Positions 1-10,605 of a stretch of 17,756 nt of DNA are shown here, in pieces. This stretch comes from Physocladia obscura. Taxonomy: Eukaryota > Chytridiomycota > Chytridiomycetes > Chytridiales > Chytriomycetaceae. The position numbers and the translations under genes were made by a program. Each line of letters opens with the position of its first letter. Positions within the stretch are counted from its first letter, which is position 1. Where the stretch lies: assembly GCA_027596945.1 (NCBI GenBank), contig JADGJH010000503.1:1-17756 (forward strand), read 5' to 3'. Below the pieces are notes generated by a model that saw only the letters and a program-made list of their open reading frames with translations, did no database searches and was not told where the DNA came from.

Positions 1-1622
1 TAGCAAATACGAACGATGCAGTTTCTACTTGAAGTTTAGAAAATTCGGTCACTGAGTTAGATGAAATCACATTGTTCTGCCACTGCTGATTATGGTTACG
101 ATTATAGCCATGCATATTTTGTTGCTGTTGCACAAAGATATTTTTCAAGTCCAATCCAGAAATATGACCAACAAGAATCTTGATACACTGCAGCTGAATA
201 GCTGTTGGAATGATATATTTCTGTTAAAAAATTCAACTGTGAATAAAGAAAAAGAGGAAGAAAAAAACAGAAAAAAAAATACCCCGCCATTACGAGCTAC
301 ATCAATATAGTCGTTCTGGGAAAGCCACAAGTCCACTAAAATCTCAATAAAAAACTGCGAAATCGCGATTTTATTTGCCAAATCAAGATTATTTTGGCTT
401 CTGGAAATTTCAAATGACAAATGAATTTATGTTCCCCTATGATGCATGTGTTAATTTCCATACCTAAGAGACGCGCTTGTGAAGATATTGGCAGTTTGTT
501 TTACAGAAACTTTTCCATACTCCTGCTGATTTGATTGACCATTGCGCTTTTTGGATTCGTTATTGAATTCGCTAGACTGTTGTGGAAAATATTGGGTAGG
601 TTCAGGCTTTGGAGCAAAAAAATCGAGATATATTTTTAATGTTGAAAAATAAACATCGTCAAGATTCGTGAAATGAATAGTATTTAGAGACGCTGAAGAT
701 TGTTTGTATTGATCGGACGGGCCTCCGAGCAAAAATGCAGGTGCAAGGCTCATTTGAGCTCCGGAAATAGATTTGCTTAACGATTGAGAACGAGATTCCT
801 TTGATCCATGATTTTTAGATATGAAACCAAAAATGAACGAACAAACCACAACTGGGGTGATTGATAAAATCGCATGAGCGAAATTAAATAAGAAAAATTC
901 CAACATATCTGGTTTTTTTTTTTTATCAATGAAGTTTCGGCAATAATTAATTTTAGAATAAAGACTAAACTGAGACGAATGTGTGAGGGATCCGATGTAT
1001 TGTTGTTAACAGTAGCAAAGTTGACTCTGTTGGTGTAAACGCGAGGCAAAGGCAATAATGAATCCGGACCAGACGCAATCGATTTCTGAGCCACCAACTG
1101 TAACATAATTATGAGTTTCTTGGGTGGTTTTGAGATAGAATATTCGAGAATATTACGCTGAGTTTGTCGGCATTCACAGTGAAACGCAGCCTTGGATCAG
1201 CGGCAAAAAGCAGAGTAAAAAAAGAGCCATCTGGAGAGAGTAATGTACTTAAAAGTCGCGCAGATGTGGGGTTTGGCTGAGTAATAATGCTGATGTTTAT
1301 TTTTAAATCGCTAAGCACTAAATAATGCGAATTGGGAATGATTTCGAGATTACCCGGCACGAGAAGCACCGCCCCCCCCGAAAAGAAGCGCGCAAATTGT
1401 AGGCAAACAAACATGAAGTCTTGCGGCTGCGCTGGCCAAATTTGGACTGTTCAGAATGATTACTCCGGTTGAGTTTCCGTAGTTTGCTTCCGAGCTGTTG
1501 CTGTTTTCGTTGACACACGCGAAGCTCCATGTGGCCACATTATCCAACTGTTGATAAACGCTGCCGTCTTGCAGCAGTGACGCGAGATCGGTGCTGGCGG
1601 TAACGGTAATACGTTGTTGCAT
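1..1622 (-). CDS. SMPD4: SMPD4-like protein (neutral sphingomyelinase 3 family), 5' part, runs off the left edge
   Basis: Model: complement of exons 1157-1622, 971-1097, 464-908, 283-400 and <1-220, with introns of 59, 62, 63 and 62 nt. Introns begin GT (GTAATA, GTTTAG, GTATGG, GTATTT) and end AG, and phases agree (0, 1, 2, 0). About 458 residues are visible. Recognition rests on collinear short motifs I remember from human SMPD4: LHVCLPTICALLFGG near residue 75, PDSLLPLPRVYTNRVNF, a hydrophobic segment MLEFFLFNFAHAILS (human NPFEYYIFFFALSLI), VYFSTLKIYLDFFAP (human AYFILVDRYLSWFLP), then QFFIEILVDLWLSQNDY (human LLQVFVEMWLHHY) and IIPTAIQLQCIKILVGHI. The family is a membrane-associated ER/nuclear-envelope protein reported to hydrolyse sphingomyelin. 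The C-terminal membrane anchor lies outside the window. The start is the ATG at 1620-1622. Exon 1 is one base too long (466 nt): frame is lost at a run of eight C at 1372-1379, and seven would restore it. So this is either a base-call error or a broken gene. Confidence 0.72.
1372..1379 (-). other. Frame-breaking homopolymer in SMPD4 exon 1
   Basis: Eight C on the plus strand (eight G in the sense of the gene). Upstream the family-like reading is in one frame, ending LLFGG. Downstream it continues as AVLLVPGNLEII in another frame. Reading straight through reaches a stop within about ten codons. No GT...AG pair nearby would bridge the two frames. Confidence 0.75.
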
Positions 1623-2142
1623 TTGTTCTGGTATTTGACAAGGAAAAACGAAAGAAAAAAGTGGATGCAAATGTTTTCTCGTGTTTATTTCGCAATGAAA
1701 ACTAAAATTAAATTCCTTTCTCTTTCATCACTGAACGACTTGCATTTTAAAGAATTTCATTTGAATATAAAAGTGTCTATTTCAATTTATTTACTTTATT
1801 TTTTGTTTTTTAAAAATTAAGATACTGTTATAATCATTAGACCAGTAGAAGAATATTCAATCAATGGGTTATAGTGCATCAAAAGACAGCTAATTTATTT
1901 AAAGCTTGGAATTATTTATGCAGGTTTTGTAACTTAAATGTTTGAACAGTCATTACACTGAGGGTAATTAACAACTACTCCTTACCCATGAGCAAACGAT
2001 AAATTGCATCATATTAGTTCATATAGCTTGTTGGTAATATTAGCCTTAGAGGTGGTTGTTTCCCGGATCTTTGCAAACAGTTCCGATTGGAAGTGATTGG
2101 AGGTATTTTGAGTGAACACTTGTGGAAGGCACAACAAAAAAA
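1623..2142. other. Intergenic, upstream side of the SMPD4-like gene
   Basis: About 520 bases, AT-rich. It should hold the promoter of the leftward SMPD4-like gene. I see no coding region with support, no RNA gene and no clear repeat. Short open frames here look random. Confidence 0.5.
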
Positions 2143-3056
2143 ATGTTGCAAATCCAGTCACAAAGTACAGATCACAGTCAATCTGGCACCAAAACTGCAC
2201 CAGATGGAATCCATGCCAGCAATTTGATTACTGCAGCTAATATGGCACCTATCCAGGCAGTTTTGACACAACAGGCAAAGAGGTGAGGGCATATTGCCTG
2301 TATATGCACTACTTCCTTGGCGTTTCAAAAGCACAGCGGCAGAGACTCTTTGTCAAATCATATAGGACTATTTCAAACTGGATTTAACAGTATGAGACTG
2401 ATCAGTCTCTCACTTGCAAGGAAATGGCCATCATGTACAAAAAATTTGGATCAGATAAGTATAAATGGATTATAGATCTATATACAAAAGAGCCTGTTCT
2501 TTTTCTCAAAGAGAGCAAGCAGCAGTCCAGAAATCAGTTTCACCTGACAATCAGCACTTCCACAATTTCAATTATATTATGTTCTGCAAACATGACCTGG
2601 AAAGTGTTGGAGCACACAATGTTCAATTTGTTCTGGAACTCTGCAATTTCAATTTGCTGCTGGGAAATCTTGTTTTTTTGGATGAGGCTTTGTTTGATAA
2701 CAGAGATATGCTCTGCAAGAGAGGCATTGAGATTTGTGGACAAGCTCCAGTTTATTGCTGCAAATAGATTCAAAAACCAAGAATATCTCTGCTCTGTTTC
2801 ATTGGGCTGAATGGTATTCTCGAAGTGTTTTCAACAGAAGGGACATTCATGAGAGTAAAATTTGCTGAATTCTGTGTTGTGTTTATGAAGTCAGCTAAGG
2901 TCTTTCTTTCAGTTTCTGGGTCCACACTCACTTTAGATATAAGATGGTACTCAGATCCATTGTGATGCAAACATTGTGTACAATTTGCAACTTATGGGTA
3001 TTGTTGTGATATTCTTTCCAGCCTATGGTGTTGAAGTTCCAGTGATTCTGTGGTGA
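2143..3056 (+). pseudogene. Decayed Tc1/mariner (IS630-type) transposase
   Basis: Remnant of a cut-and-paste transposase of the Tc1/mariner-IS630 superfamily with a DDE_3-type catalytic domain. An ATG at 2143 opens a frame that shifts near 2274-2284. The helix-turn-helix part follows (YFLGVSKAQ, then RTISNWI), interrupted by TAA at 2385-2387. KKFGSDKYKWIIDLYTKEP and ISTSTISIILCSANMTWKVL continue that frame. Near 2615 the frame shifts to NLVFLDEALFDNRDMLCKRG (2676-2735), the usual first catalytic D region of this superfamily. A TAG at 2765-2767 interrupts the next stretch (ISLLCFIGLNGILEVFS). After another shift near 2950, HCDANIVYNLQLMGIVVIFFPAY resembles the segment around the second catalytic motif, ending at TGA 3054. 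At least three frameshifts and two stops show it is dead. I found no terminal inverted repeats or TA duplication. Confidence 0.8.
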
Positions 3057-3089
3057 GAGTTAATGGATTTAAACAAGCAATGCAATCAA

Positions 3090-3235
3090 AAAGTAATAAA
3101 TAAATAAAAGTTATTTTTATTATTATTATTTTGATCCAAATTAAATAAATAAAAAATAAATAAATAGTTTTTATTATTTTTTTATTATTTTTAAAATTGC
3201 CCAGTAAATTTTTTCAAAGGATAAAAACAAACTGT
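3090..3235. repeat. AT-rich low-complexity DNA
   Basis: Runs of AATA, ATTT and ATT units on both strands, such as repeated AATAAATAAA and TTATTATTATT. Looks like slippage-derived spacer next to the dead transposon. No gene signal. Confidence 0.7.
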
Positions 3236-3289
3236 CACAAAAATGTACCGCAATGATTCAAAACGGGCCGCGCAACATCAACGCGCCAT

Positions 3290-3800
3290 CCACAGGAGGC
3301 AATGCTGATGTGCGCAGCACATGGCACACATCCAGCATGAGCCCGGCTGTTCACGGTGAGTTTTGTCATTGTTTTTTTAAATAAAAATCTAATTAATTGA
3401 GATTTATTATTTAAAATAAAACAAAAACAAATAAAAATAGCCATGCAAAGTCAACGTTTACCTGCAAGAATTAACACCAATGCGCGCATCTTGCAGACGT
3501 CTGTCTGTCTTTATTTTAAATAAAAAATATAAATTTATTATAAAAACTAATCAAAAAGAGAACAAAACAGCTGCAACAAATCAGCGTTTGGCTGCTGGCA
3601 GCTGCACTGATGCGCGCAGCATGCAGAGATCCATCAGAAGATGGAGCCAGCTGCATCTGCTGTGTTTTCACTTTGTTTTTTAAAATAAATTTTAGCTTTG
3701 TTAAAATCAAAATACAGACAAAACTGAGTGTGACAGCTGGAGGCGCACACCCAGTTTATCGCCAACAGATCCATCCACAGTTCCCAAGAGCTGTGTTTTG
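3290..3800. repeat. Degenerate repeat alternating GC-rich and AT-rich blocks
   Basis: A GC-rich core like TGATGYGCGCAGCA recurs near 3307, 3478 and 3608, with a weaker trace (GGAGGCGCACACC) near 3742. Each of the first three is followed by an AT-rich block of the form TTTTTAAAATAAA (near 3371, 3512 and 3676). Unit spacing is roughly 130-170 bases and the units have diverged. Short open frames here repeat the same amino-acid patterns because of this, and I do not regard them as genes. Origin unknown: it could be an old satellite or a transposon end. Confidence 0.4.
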
Positions 3801-4467
3801 AAATCTGTACCTTTGAAAATAAAAACAAAAAGGAACATTAATAAAAGAAAGCTCCAATCACTCGCCTGGACCATCTTGTGCAAAAGCATGGCTTGCATAG
3901 TAGGCCAGGGTAGAAAGCTGGAGTGATTCTAGCTGGCGCAGCATTGTTGGCAACGTTTGGTCCCAACTATTTTGTTTCAATTAATTTTCAGAAATGAAAA
4001 TTTTTCTTTGGTTATTGATCTCAAAGGGTGGAACCTCCTAAAACAAGAATAGGCAGAGTGTGTGTATCGATGCTCGAGTGATTGGGGGAGGGCACTATCA
4101 AAATGGATCATTGGAATTATGATTGAATAATCCACATTGCTCCAAGCAACTTGGGGCAGAGCTGTTTTGGTGGAATTCGAGCAGATTTGCGTGGTGTTGA
4201 AAGCATCTGACAACACAGTTGGTCATTTGTGACTACCATTTTTGTTCACAATGGTGGGTGGGCTCTCAGTGGTTGTTCGAATTGTCAAAAGGTATTTTTG
4301 AAGCACTTGACGCGCTCTTTTTCCAAAATGCCTCCAACTAAGCTTGGCTTTTGGATAAAAAGCTATTCATAATATATGTCTCTTTATTCGACCAGCAACA
4401 CTCATCCTCTAAACAACTTTCAAACAAAATATTTGTTAACAAATTGTCGTGAACATGTTCCATACTC
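3801..4467. other. Gene-free stretch
   Basis: About 670 bases with no coding frame I can support. Fragments around 4080-4300 have short open frames with no recognisable motif. They could be more of the retroelement relic that follows, but I cannot show it. Confidence 0.4.
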
Positions 4468-4689
4468 ATGAGAAGCCACTATGGACTGATCAAGACAGAC
4501 AAGCATGCTTTCCACACTTGTATATCAAAGCAAATCTGCACAATCTGCCATTCAACTCACTACGTGAACGCATGCAAAATTCATGCAAGATTTTTTAACG
4601 CTGATATTTTGGCACCAATGCAAATGAAGGAAATAAGTGGCTATAAGTAATTCTTGATTATTGTCGACGACTCAGGACCAGCAATCTGA
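4468..4689 (+). pseudogene. Ty1/copia-like pol fragment (pre-integrase/integrase start)
   Basis: One frame reads CTICHSTHYVNACKIHARFF, then ADILAPMQMKEISGYK, a TAA stop at 4648-4650, then FLIIVDDSGPA, ending at a stop at 4687-4689. This order resembles the junction of the GAG-pre-integrase cysteine region with the start of the copia integrase core (typically D-x-x-GPM-x-x-x-SGxxYFLxxVDDxSR). In copia integrase the D of VDD is a catalytic aspartate. The frame carries an internal stop and no other retroelement domain is visible on either side, so it is a dead fragment. Confidence 0.5.
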
Positions 4690-5321
4690 ACTTACCTGAA
4701 GAATGGCAGAAATTATCGAACCGTTTGTGATTGAGCAACAGTACGGCTGCAAATCAAAGAGTTCAAATTAGACAGCGTACTAGACTAATATATACATAAA
4801 TATTTCAAAGTTTTTCTTGAGTGATCACAAATTCAAGAACAGTGGGAGATGGTGGTTTTTACTTTCTCTCTTTTTCTCTTTTTCGTTTCGTTTCAATTAA
4901 CAGCTACTGTTCCTCAACACACGTACCATTTTTTTCTTCTTTCTTGCCCTGCTATTTTATTTTCGTTGTATTTTCTCAATAAAATGGCATTCGAAGTAAT
5001 TCTCTCTGTCATGTTTGTTCGACTAGTAACTGGCCAGTTGAACAGTAAAACCCCAGTCACGAGTAAATGATGTATATTCCAAATCTCACGATTCTCACAA
5101 TGTGAAAAACAATATCATGATCGCAGCCGTCGAAATTGCTGGACTCAGGAATTGGTCCAGGTTAAAGATAACAAAACAAGTTAGCGACAGCATTGCAACA
5201 CTTGAATAAAATGTGCAGGTTGATAAGGTCTAGGTACGCCAATTTCTTGACCTCTTAAATGTAATCGATTCTACGGTCATCCGCCGCTTGCTTGTCGGAA
5301 ACTGACAATACGACATGAAAC
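4690..5321. other. Intergenic, upstream of the formin gene
   Basis: About 630 bases, AT-rich, with a pyrimidine-rich TTTCTCTTTTTCTC tract near 4860-4890. The proximal part should hold the formin promoter and 5' leader. A 73-codon open frame at 4849-5070 is low-complexity Phe/Leu/Ser and is not supported. No RNA gene seen. Confidence 0.45.
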
Positions 5322-8300
5322 ATGGTATTTCATTTGAAAAAAGAAAAGGTGATGGAGAGTGACACTTCAATCGAAAACGAATATGTACGGTTAATGGAGC
5401 GGCAAGGCCTTGCGAATGATCCGGCAGTACGTGCAATGCCCATAGAATACAAACGCCAGATGGTTGCCAATGCACGCAAACTGGCGGGCGGCTCAGCGGG
5501 TTCTTTATCATCAATTGACAAAAACCACTCCGCTTCATTTACTTCGCTCGGCAGTCTTAATGCCAATCCTGTGCCAAGTGCAAGTAGTAGCAGTAATAAC
5601 AGCGGCGTCTTTGGTTGGATCGGCCCGCGTAAATCATCCGCGTCTCATCCAATCGCAACCACCAGCTCGAGCTTCAACAGCAGCTTTAACGATGCCCCAC
5701 CCGCGTTATTTTTTTCTCCTCCCCCCACTCAGTTTATTTCCCAGCAACAACAACCGCAACTGCGATCGCAATCGCAATCGCAATACCAACAATCTCAGCC
5801 ACAATCCCTATATCAACAACAGCAATTGCAACAGCAACAACAGCAAAACAGTCATCAACATCAACTTCGACTCAACTTCCAGCAGGTACTCGACTCGCTC
5901 CACGTAGTCGGTAAAACTCGGCAAGTTGTGCTTGATATGTTTGATCGCACAAATGCGAATGACAAAGTTGCGATTCTCGAAAAATACAAAGAAAAACTCG
6001 CCACTCAACGCAATCTCACAGCTGCCACTGCTTCTCCATACCCGCCTCCTCAATCTTTTACAAGACCAGTTTCACCTCACGTCAATTCACCCACAAATAA
6101 TGAATCTTCTAGACGTTTATCGAGTGCCTCCTCAACCTCATTTTCTCTTCCACCGCCTCCAGTCTCTAGCCCCGTTTCTCCTTCTGCAATGCTCGCTCCT
6201 CCAGGCTCATTCAAACCGCAAACTTCTCAACCTCTACCACCAGATCCGTATGAAGGCCAGGAATGGGTTGATCGCTTGTCAGGAGCGGATTTGGATAAGC
6301 AATTTGAACGAGTTTTGGTAATTAACTTCAGAAAAGAAATCAGCGAGACAAGATTCAAATTTCAATCATTTCAATAACACATCATTGAAACAGAATGGAT
6401 TGCGAATAAGTGGATATGCTCGCTCTTCGGCAATGAATTCGACTCCGCAATCTGGAAAGAGACTTCAGATCAAGCAATACTATTCCAAAGGCGGACTTCC
6501 TCCGCCCCATGATCTTCCTGCCGCTGCTGTTTCCGAAGGCTCAGTCACGCGTACAGCTTCACCAACACCAAGTCTGACTAGCAGTATTGAAACCAAAGTT
6601 GAAGAAACCCCTCCAAAGACAGCCGAAGGTTTTATTTTACGCCTCTTGAACCAAACAAGCTCTTCAAAAACTTTGTTCCTTGTTTTAAATGAACTTCGCG
6701 TTCAACTTTCTTTGGGACTTTCTTTGGGATCATCCACAAATTTCTTAACCCAATTCTCAACATCGAATGTCTTTGTAGCGCATCTAAATGCGCCAGTCAC
6801 AGGTCTCGAAGCGTTGAAATACGTCCTCCGCCGCGTCAATGAAACCGAAACTCATCCTGCAGTTATTCCAGCAAATGCGCGCAGATATGCAGCGGACACG
6901 TCAAACGTCCGCCCTGATGAACTTCGTGTTGAAATCCTCGAATGTTTAAACCAATTTGAACCCGGAACTCTAATTGCCACACCAGGATTGGTTGTTGAAA
7001 TTATAAACCTCCTCACAATATTCGACACAAACGATTTCATTGCAGGAAAATCTGGAGGCTCTGCTAATGCTGCGGTTGCCGCTGCTGCTGCCGGATCCCT
7101 TGCCATGCGTACATACGCGGCAGATCTTGGAACAAATATTTGTCTTGAAGGCGATGAAGGACTGCAACAAGTCGCGCTTGCGTTCAAGAACAATAATAAC
7201 AATAATGCCACCCCGTCTAACACTGCTGCTTCGAACGTGACGATTCTTGTGAATACAATTTTCTTACCTTTCTCAAAAATATACACAGCGAACACAGATT
7301 CTTCGTTGAGTTCCGTCATCAAAGGTGACTTAACTGATCCGTTGTTGGCTGCTGGAGATATCGTTGATCAAGCGGTATACTGGACATTCCGAATGGCAGT
7401 GATGGGTTTTATCGCGGCATATATTGGAGCGTATGACGATCTTGACGAGCGAATCCGCGTCCGCCGTGGATTTGAGGTAGCAGGTGTTGCAGCAACAGCA
7501 GCCTGTGTGCGAAAATATGCAGAGAAAGTAATGGAAAAAGGAACTGGTGGAGATGAAGTTGAGCAGTTTATTGAGTGTGTGAAACTATATGAAGATATGA
7601 AAGAATATGATCGTGAAGAGTGTCAGGAAAATGAAAACGTCCGTGTCGAGAAACGTGTGCATCGGTGAGATATTATAATATTTCTATTTATCGTTGTTTT
7701 TAAAAACTTTTATACTGGTTAGGAGTCCAAAAGAAATTATTGATTCAATTCTTGATACTCTGGAAAAAATGGATTCCAAGCATGATGCATCATCTATGGC
7801 AGTTACGATGCTTCTTGAACACATATCAAATCTTGCAAGTGCTGCATCCAAGTTCCCCGCGCCTCAACCAAACAGCACCCACGCAAAAATTACACCAGTA
7901 GGAATGCTTATACTATCTGAAAGAATCATGAATATCGCAACCGATGCCACTACTACCGCTCTCCCTGATTCGGTCGACGACAATGTCAGCCAAAACTGGG
8001 ATTTACTTGCAGGATCGCTCATTACAGCCATCGAAACTGTGTCTGGTATTTCGATATCCACCGGTTTCTCAGCAGCCGCAACAGCACAGAGCATTGACGC
8101 ACAGAATGCTGAGCGACAGATTGCAGAGATGCAGGAAAAGCTCGCGATTTCAATTTCCGCGCATGAAGAAACCGCGCAAGAGTTGAGCGAATTACGGTAT
8201 GACATTGGACGCGGGTTAGCTCAACAACAGCAGCAAAACCAGCAAGTTATCTCAGGGAATGATGATGAAGTCAGGAGGTTAAGAGAAGTTGTTGGCGCGT

Positions 8301-10449
8301 TGACACATGAACGAGATGAAGCATTGAGAAAAGTCGCGGAAATTGAGGCTGCTGTTGCTACCGCGACTACTGCTGTAGGTTCTGCAGTTGGTGAAAGTGA
8401 AGTTATAGTTAAGGTTGAACCAGCTCGGCGTCGTGCTATTGGAACTGTTTTCAAGCGTCTTGAAAGCGTGTTTGTGTCAAAGCTGCCAAAATTGGACGTT
8501 CCTGTCAGCGTTGTTCCCTTAAAAGTTTGTTTTTGTTTGTTAGATTATTATTATGACTGTAAAACCGATTCTATTCTTACAGCCTTTCGAGTGGTCTAAG
8601 CTGCCTCCAAAAGCAGTCGAATCCAGTGTCTGGAAAGATCTTGTGACTGAAGCATATCTTTCACCAGGCCATATATCCGACAAACTGCTTGACGCAACCG
8701 AGCAGTCTTCACTGCCAATCATTTTCGCCAAGCAAACGGATGAAACAGTTGTAGGAACGCCTGGAACTCTTGTTCCATCCTTTGGCGCAACTGCTGTTGC
8801 AGATGCGAAGGTCATGCTTCTTGAAACTGACAGGTCTCGACATATTGAAATTCTGTTGGCATCTTTACGTGGAGCCGACATGAAAAGGTTGACTCGACAG
8901 CAGATCCGTGATGGAATATTGGAGATGTCTGAAAGCGTTTTGACACTTGATAATTTAATTATTCTTGCCCAAATTGTTCCGACTGATGCCGAAGTGAGTC
9001 ACTTGTACTTTATAATTAAAATTAAATGAAAATTAAAAACCAAAAACAAAACAAACAAGATTGAACTTGTCAATTCGTACAAAGGAAATCCGGACATTCT
9101 GGCAAATTCCGAAAAATTCATAAAAACAATTTCGACAATTCCACGACTCCAGTCGCGCTTGGAAGCTCTGATTTTCGCCAAACAATTGCCTGAACAACTC
9201 GTGGAACACAAACCAGAACTCGTTGCAGTTTCAAAGGCCGTCCAAAGTCTGGTGAAATCACTGAAACTACGCAAAATACTTGAATCTGTACTTGTTATAG
9301 GAAACTACGTCAACAGCGGAACTTTCCGCGGCGAAGCGTTTGGTTTTGAGCTGGAGACGTTGCTTAAATTGAAGGATACCAAAGCACTTGATGGAAGTGG
9401 ATTGAAAGATAGGGCGCCAACGTTGTTGCATTATCTTGCTCGAAGACTTGATGAGATAGACGAAGATATGGTCGCAGACTTTGTAGAAGAGATTCGGACA
9501 GTAGAAGTTGCGTCTCGAGGTATGAATTAAATTTTTATTGAGCTATCTTGTTTTATTTGATCTGACTGTTATGGCAATTTGATGAAAAGTTTCAATTGAA
9601 ATTCTTTTTGACACAATTGCCGAAATCAAAGTCAATTTCGAAGACATGCGATCAGAGATAACTGTCTTGCAGCAAATATCAAATGGCTCTGAAACCGATT
9701 CTTCGTTTATCCAATATTTGATAAATTTTGTACAGCGACATGAGAAAGGTGTCAAGGCAATTTCGACGCTTGCCGAATCTGTCGAACACGAAGTCGACAA
9801 TATGGTCTCATTTTTCGGCCAAGATCCACATCCTTCGAAACAGCAGCAACTTTTAAAGTTAAACCACCAAAAACAAGTCACATCTGCGATTTCTGCTAAA
9901 TCTGGTATTCCACCGCCACCACCTGGTGAAGAAATTTTCAAAATTATATGGGCATTCGCAGAATCGCTGACACGTGCAAGCAATGAGAACAAGATTGTCG
10001 ACGATAAAGCAGCCGCTCGAATGGGTGTTGGCAAGGCGACTCCATATTCGCGTAAGCCGCCGCTTACACCGATGCAGATTGCAGTTAACAAAAAGAAGGA
10101 GGCTTTGAAACCTGTACAAGGGTTTGAAGCGTTTTCGAAGCGGGGAATGACGCTGCGGAGGGGAAAAAAGCGCGCACCTCTGTTTGTTCCGACTGATGAG
10201 GAGATTGCGGAAATTGGAGAACGCGGAGGTGTTGGAGGTGTTGGCAGGGTTGGAGGTGTTGGTGGAAGTGGTGTTGGTGGGGAGTCTGCATTGAAACAGG
10301 CGCTAGATTCGCGCAGGACAATTCGGAGAGTGACAAAACGAGGGAGAAGTGGAGCGACTGTTGCTGTGACTACTGCAACTGTTGTTGGAGATGATCTTGG
10401 TGCGGTCAGGGAGGGTATTGATGCGGTCTTGTCGAATTATTCTTCATAA
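5322..10449 (+). CDS. Formin (GBD/FH3-like N-terminus, coiled coil, FH2), no FH1 next to FH2
   Basis: Model: exons 5322-6317, 6394-7664, 7723-8524, 8583-8993, 9060-9519, 9590-10449. Introns are 58-76 nt and consistent in phase, giving 4800 nt and 1599 residues. Formins nucleate and processively elongate actin filaments through FH2. Residues 21-54 and about 184-226 and 328-366 resemble the diaphanous GTPase-binding start. Residues about 380-800 resemble FH3. A Q-rich coiled coil lies near 830-950. FH2 starts at residue 1024 (PFEWSKLPPKAVESSVWKDL) and carries GNYVNSG-x-RGEAFGFxLxxLLKLKDTK from residue 1241 and TLLHYL. A short PPPPP lies at 1421-1425, after FH2. The tail is basic, Gly/Val-rich, and ends in GIDAVLSNY, faintly like an autoregulatory DAD. 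The usual polyproline FH1 before FH2 is missing. ATG 5322 is the first in frame after a stop at 5316; ATG 5352 is an alternative. Confidence 0.9.
5743..5856 (+). repeat. CAA/CAG-rich tract coding Gln/Ser-rich protein
   Basis: Imperfect CAACAG and CGCAATCG repeats inside formin exon 1 encode a Gln/Ser stretch between the first and second GBD-like motifs. A microsatellite-like, length-variable site is likely. Confidence 0.75.
10225..10287 (+). repeat. GGTGTT-type repeat coding Gly-Gly-Val
   Basis: Imperfect repeats of GGAGGTGTT in the last formin exon encode GGVGGVGRVGGVGG. They lie in the basic C-terminal tail, beyond FH2, just after the EEIAEIGERG segment. Confidence 0.8.
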
Positions 10450-10605
10450 ATAAATGTGTACGGTTAAAAATTTCCAATCTTCATTAGCTGCGACTCATGA
10501 GTGTAGGTAACACGTCACATCAAAAAGCAGATAGATTTTCTTCTTTTTCAATGAGAAATAACTCATTTGAAACGCTGACAACAAAATCCATCACATTTGG
10601 TTTCG

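Noticed and set aside
909..970. Apparent frameshift at a run of 12 T (before MLEFFLF) in the SMPD4-like gene
   Set aside because: A 62-nt intron (donor GTTTAG at 970, acceptor CCAG at 909) joins the frames and gives IRLNMLEFF, which fits the family (LNPFEYY) better than an indel.
3235..3898. Several overlapping short open frames with Cys/His-rich patterns
   Set aside because: They translate the degenerate repeat on both strands; no start context or motif supports a gene.
4849..5070. 73-codon open frame, rich in Phe and Leu
   Set aside because: Low-complexity translation of a pyrimidine tract, with no conserved motif.
6852..7322. 156-codon minus-strand frame opposite formin exon 2
   Set aside because: Shadow of the formin coding region; no motif of its own.
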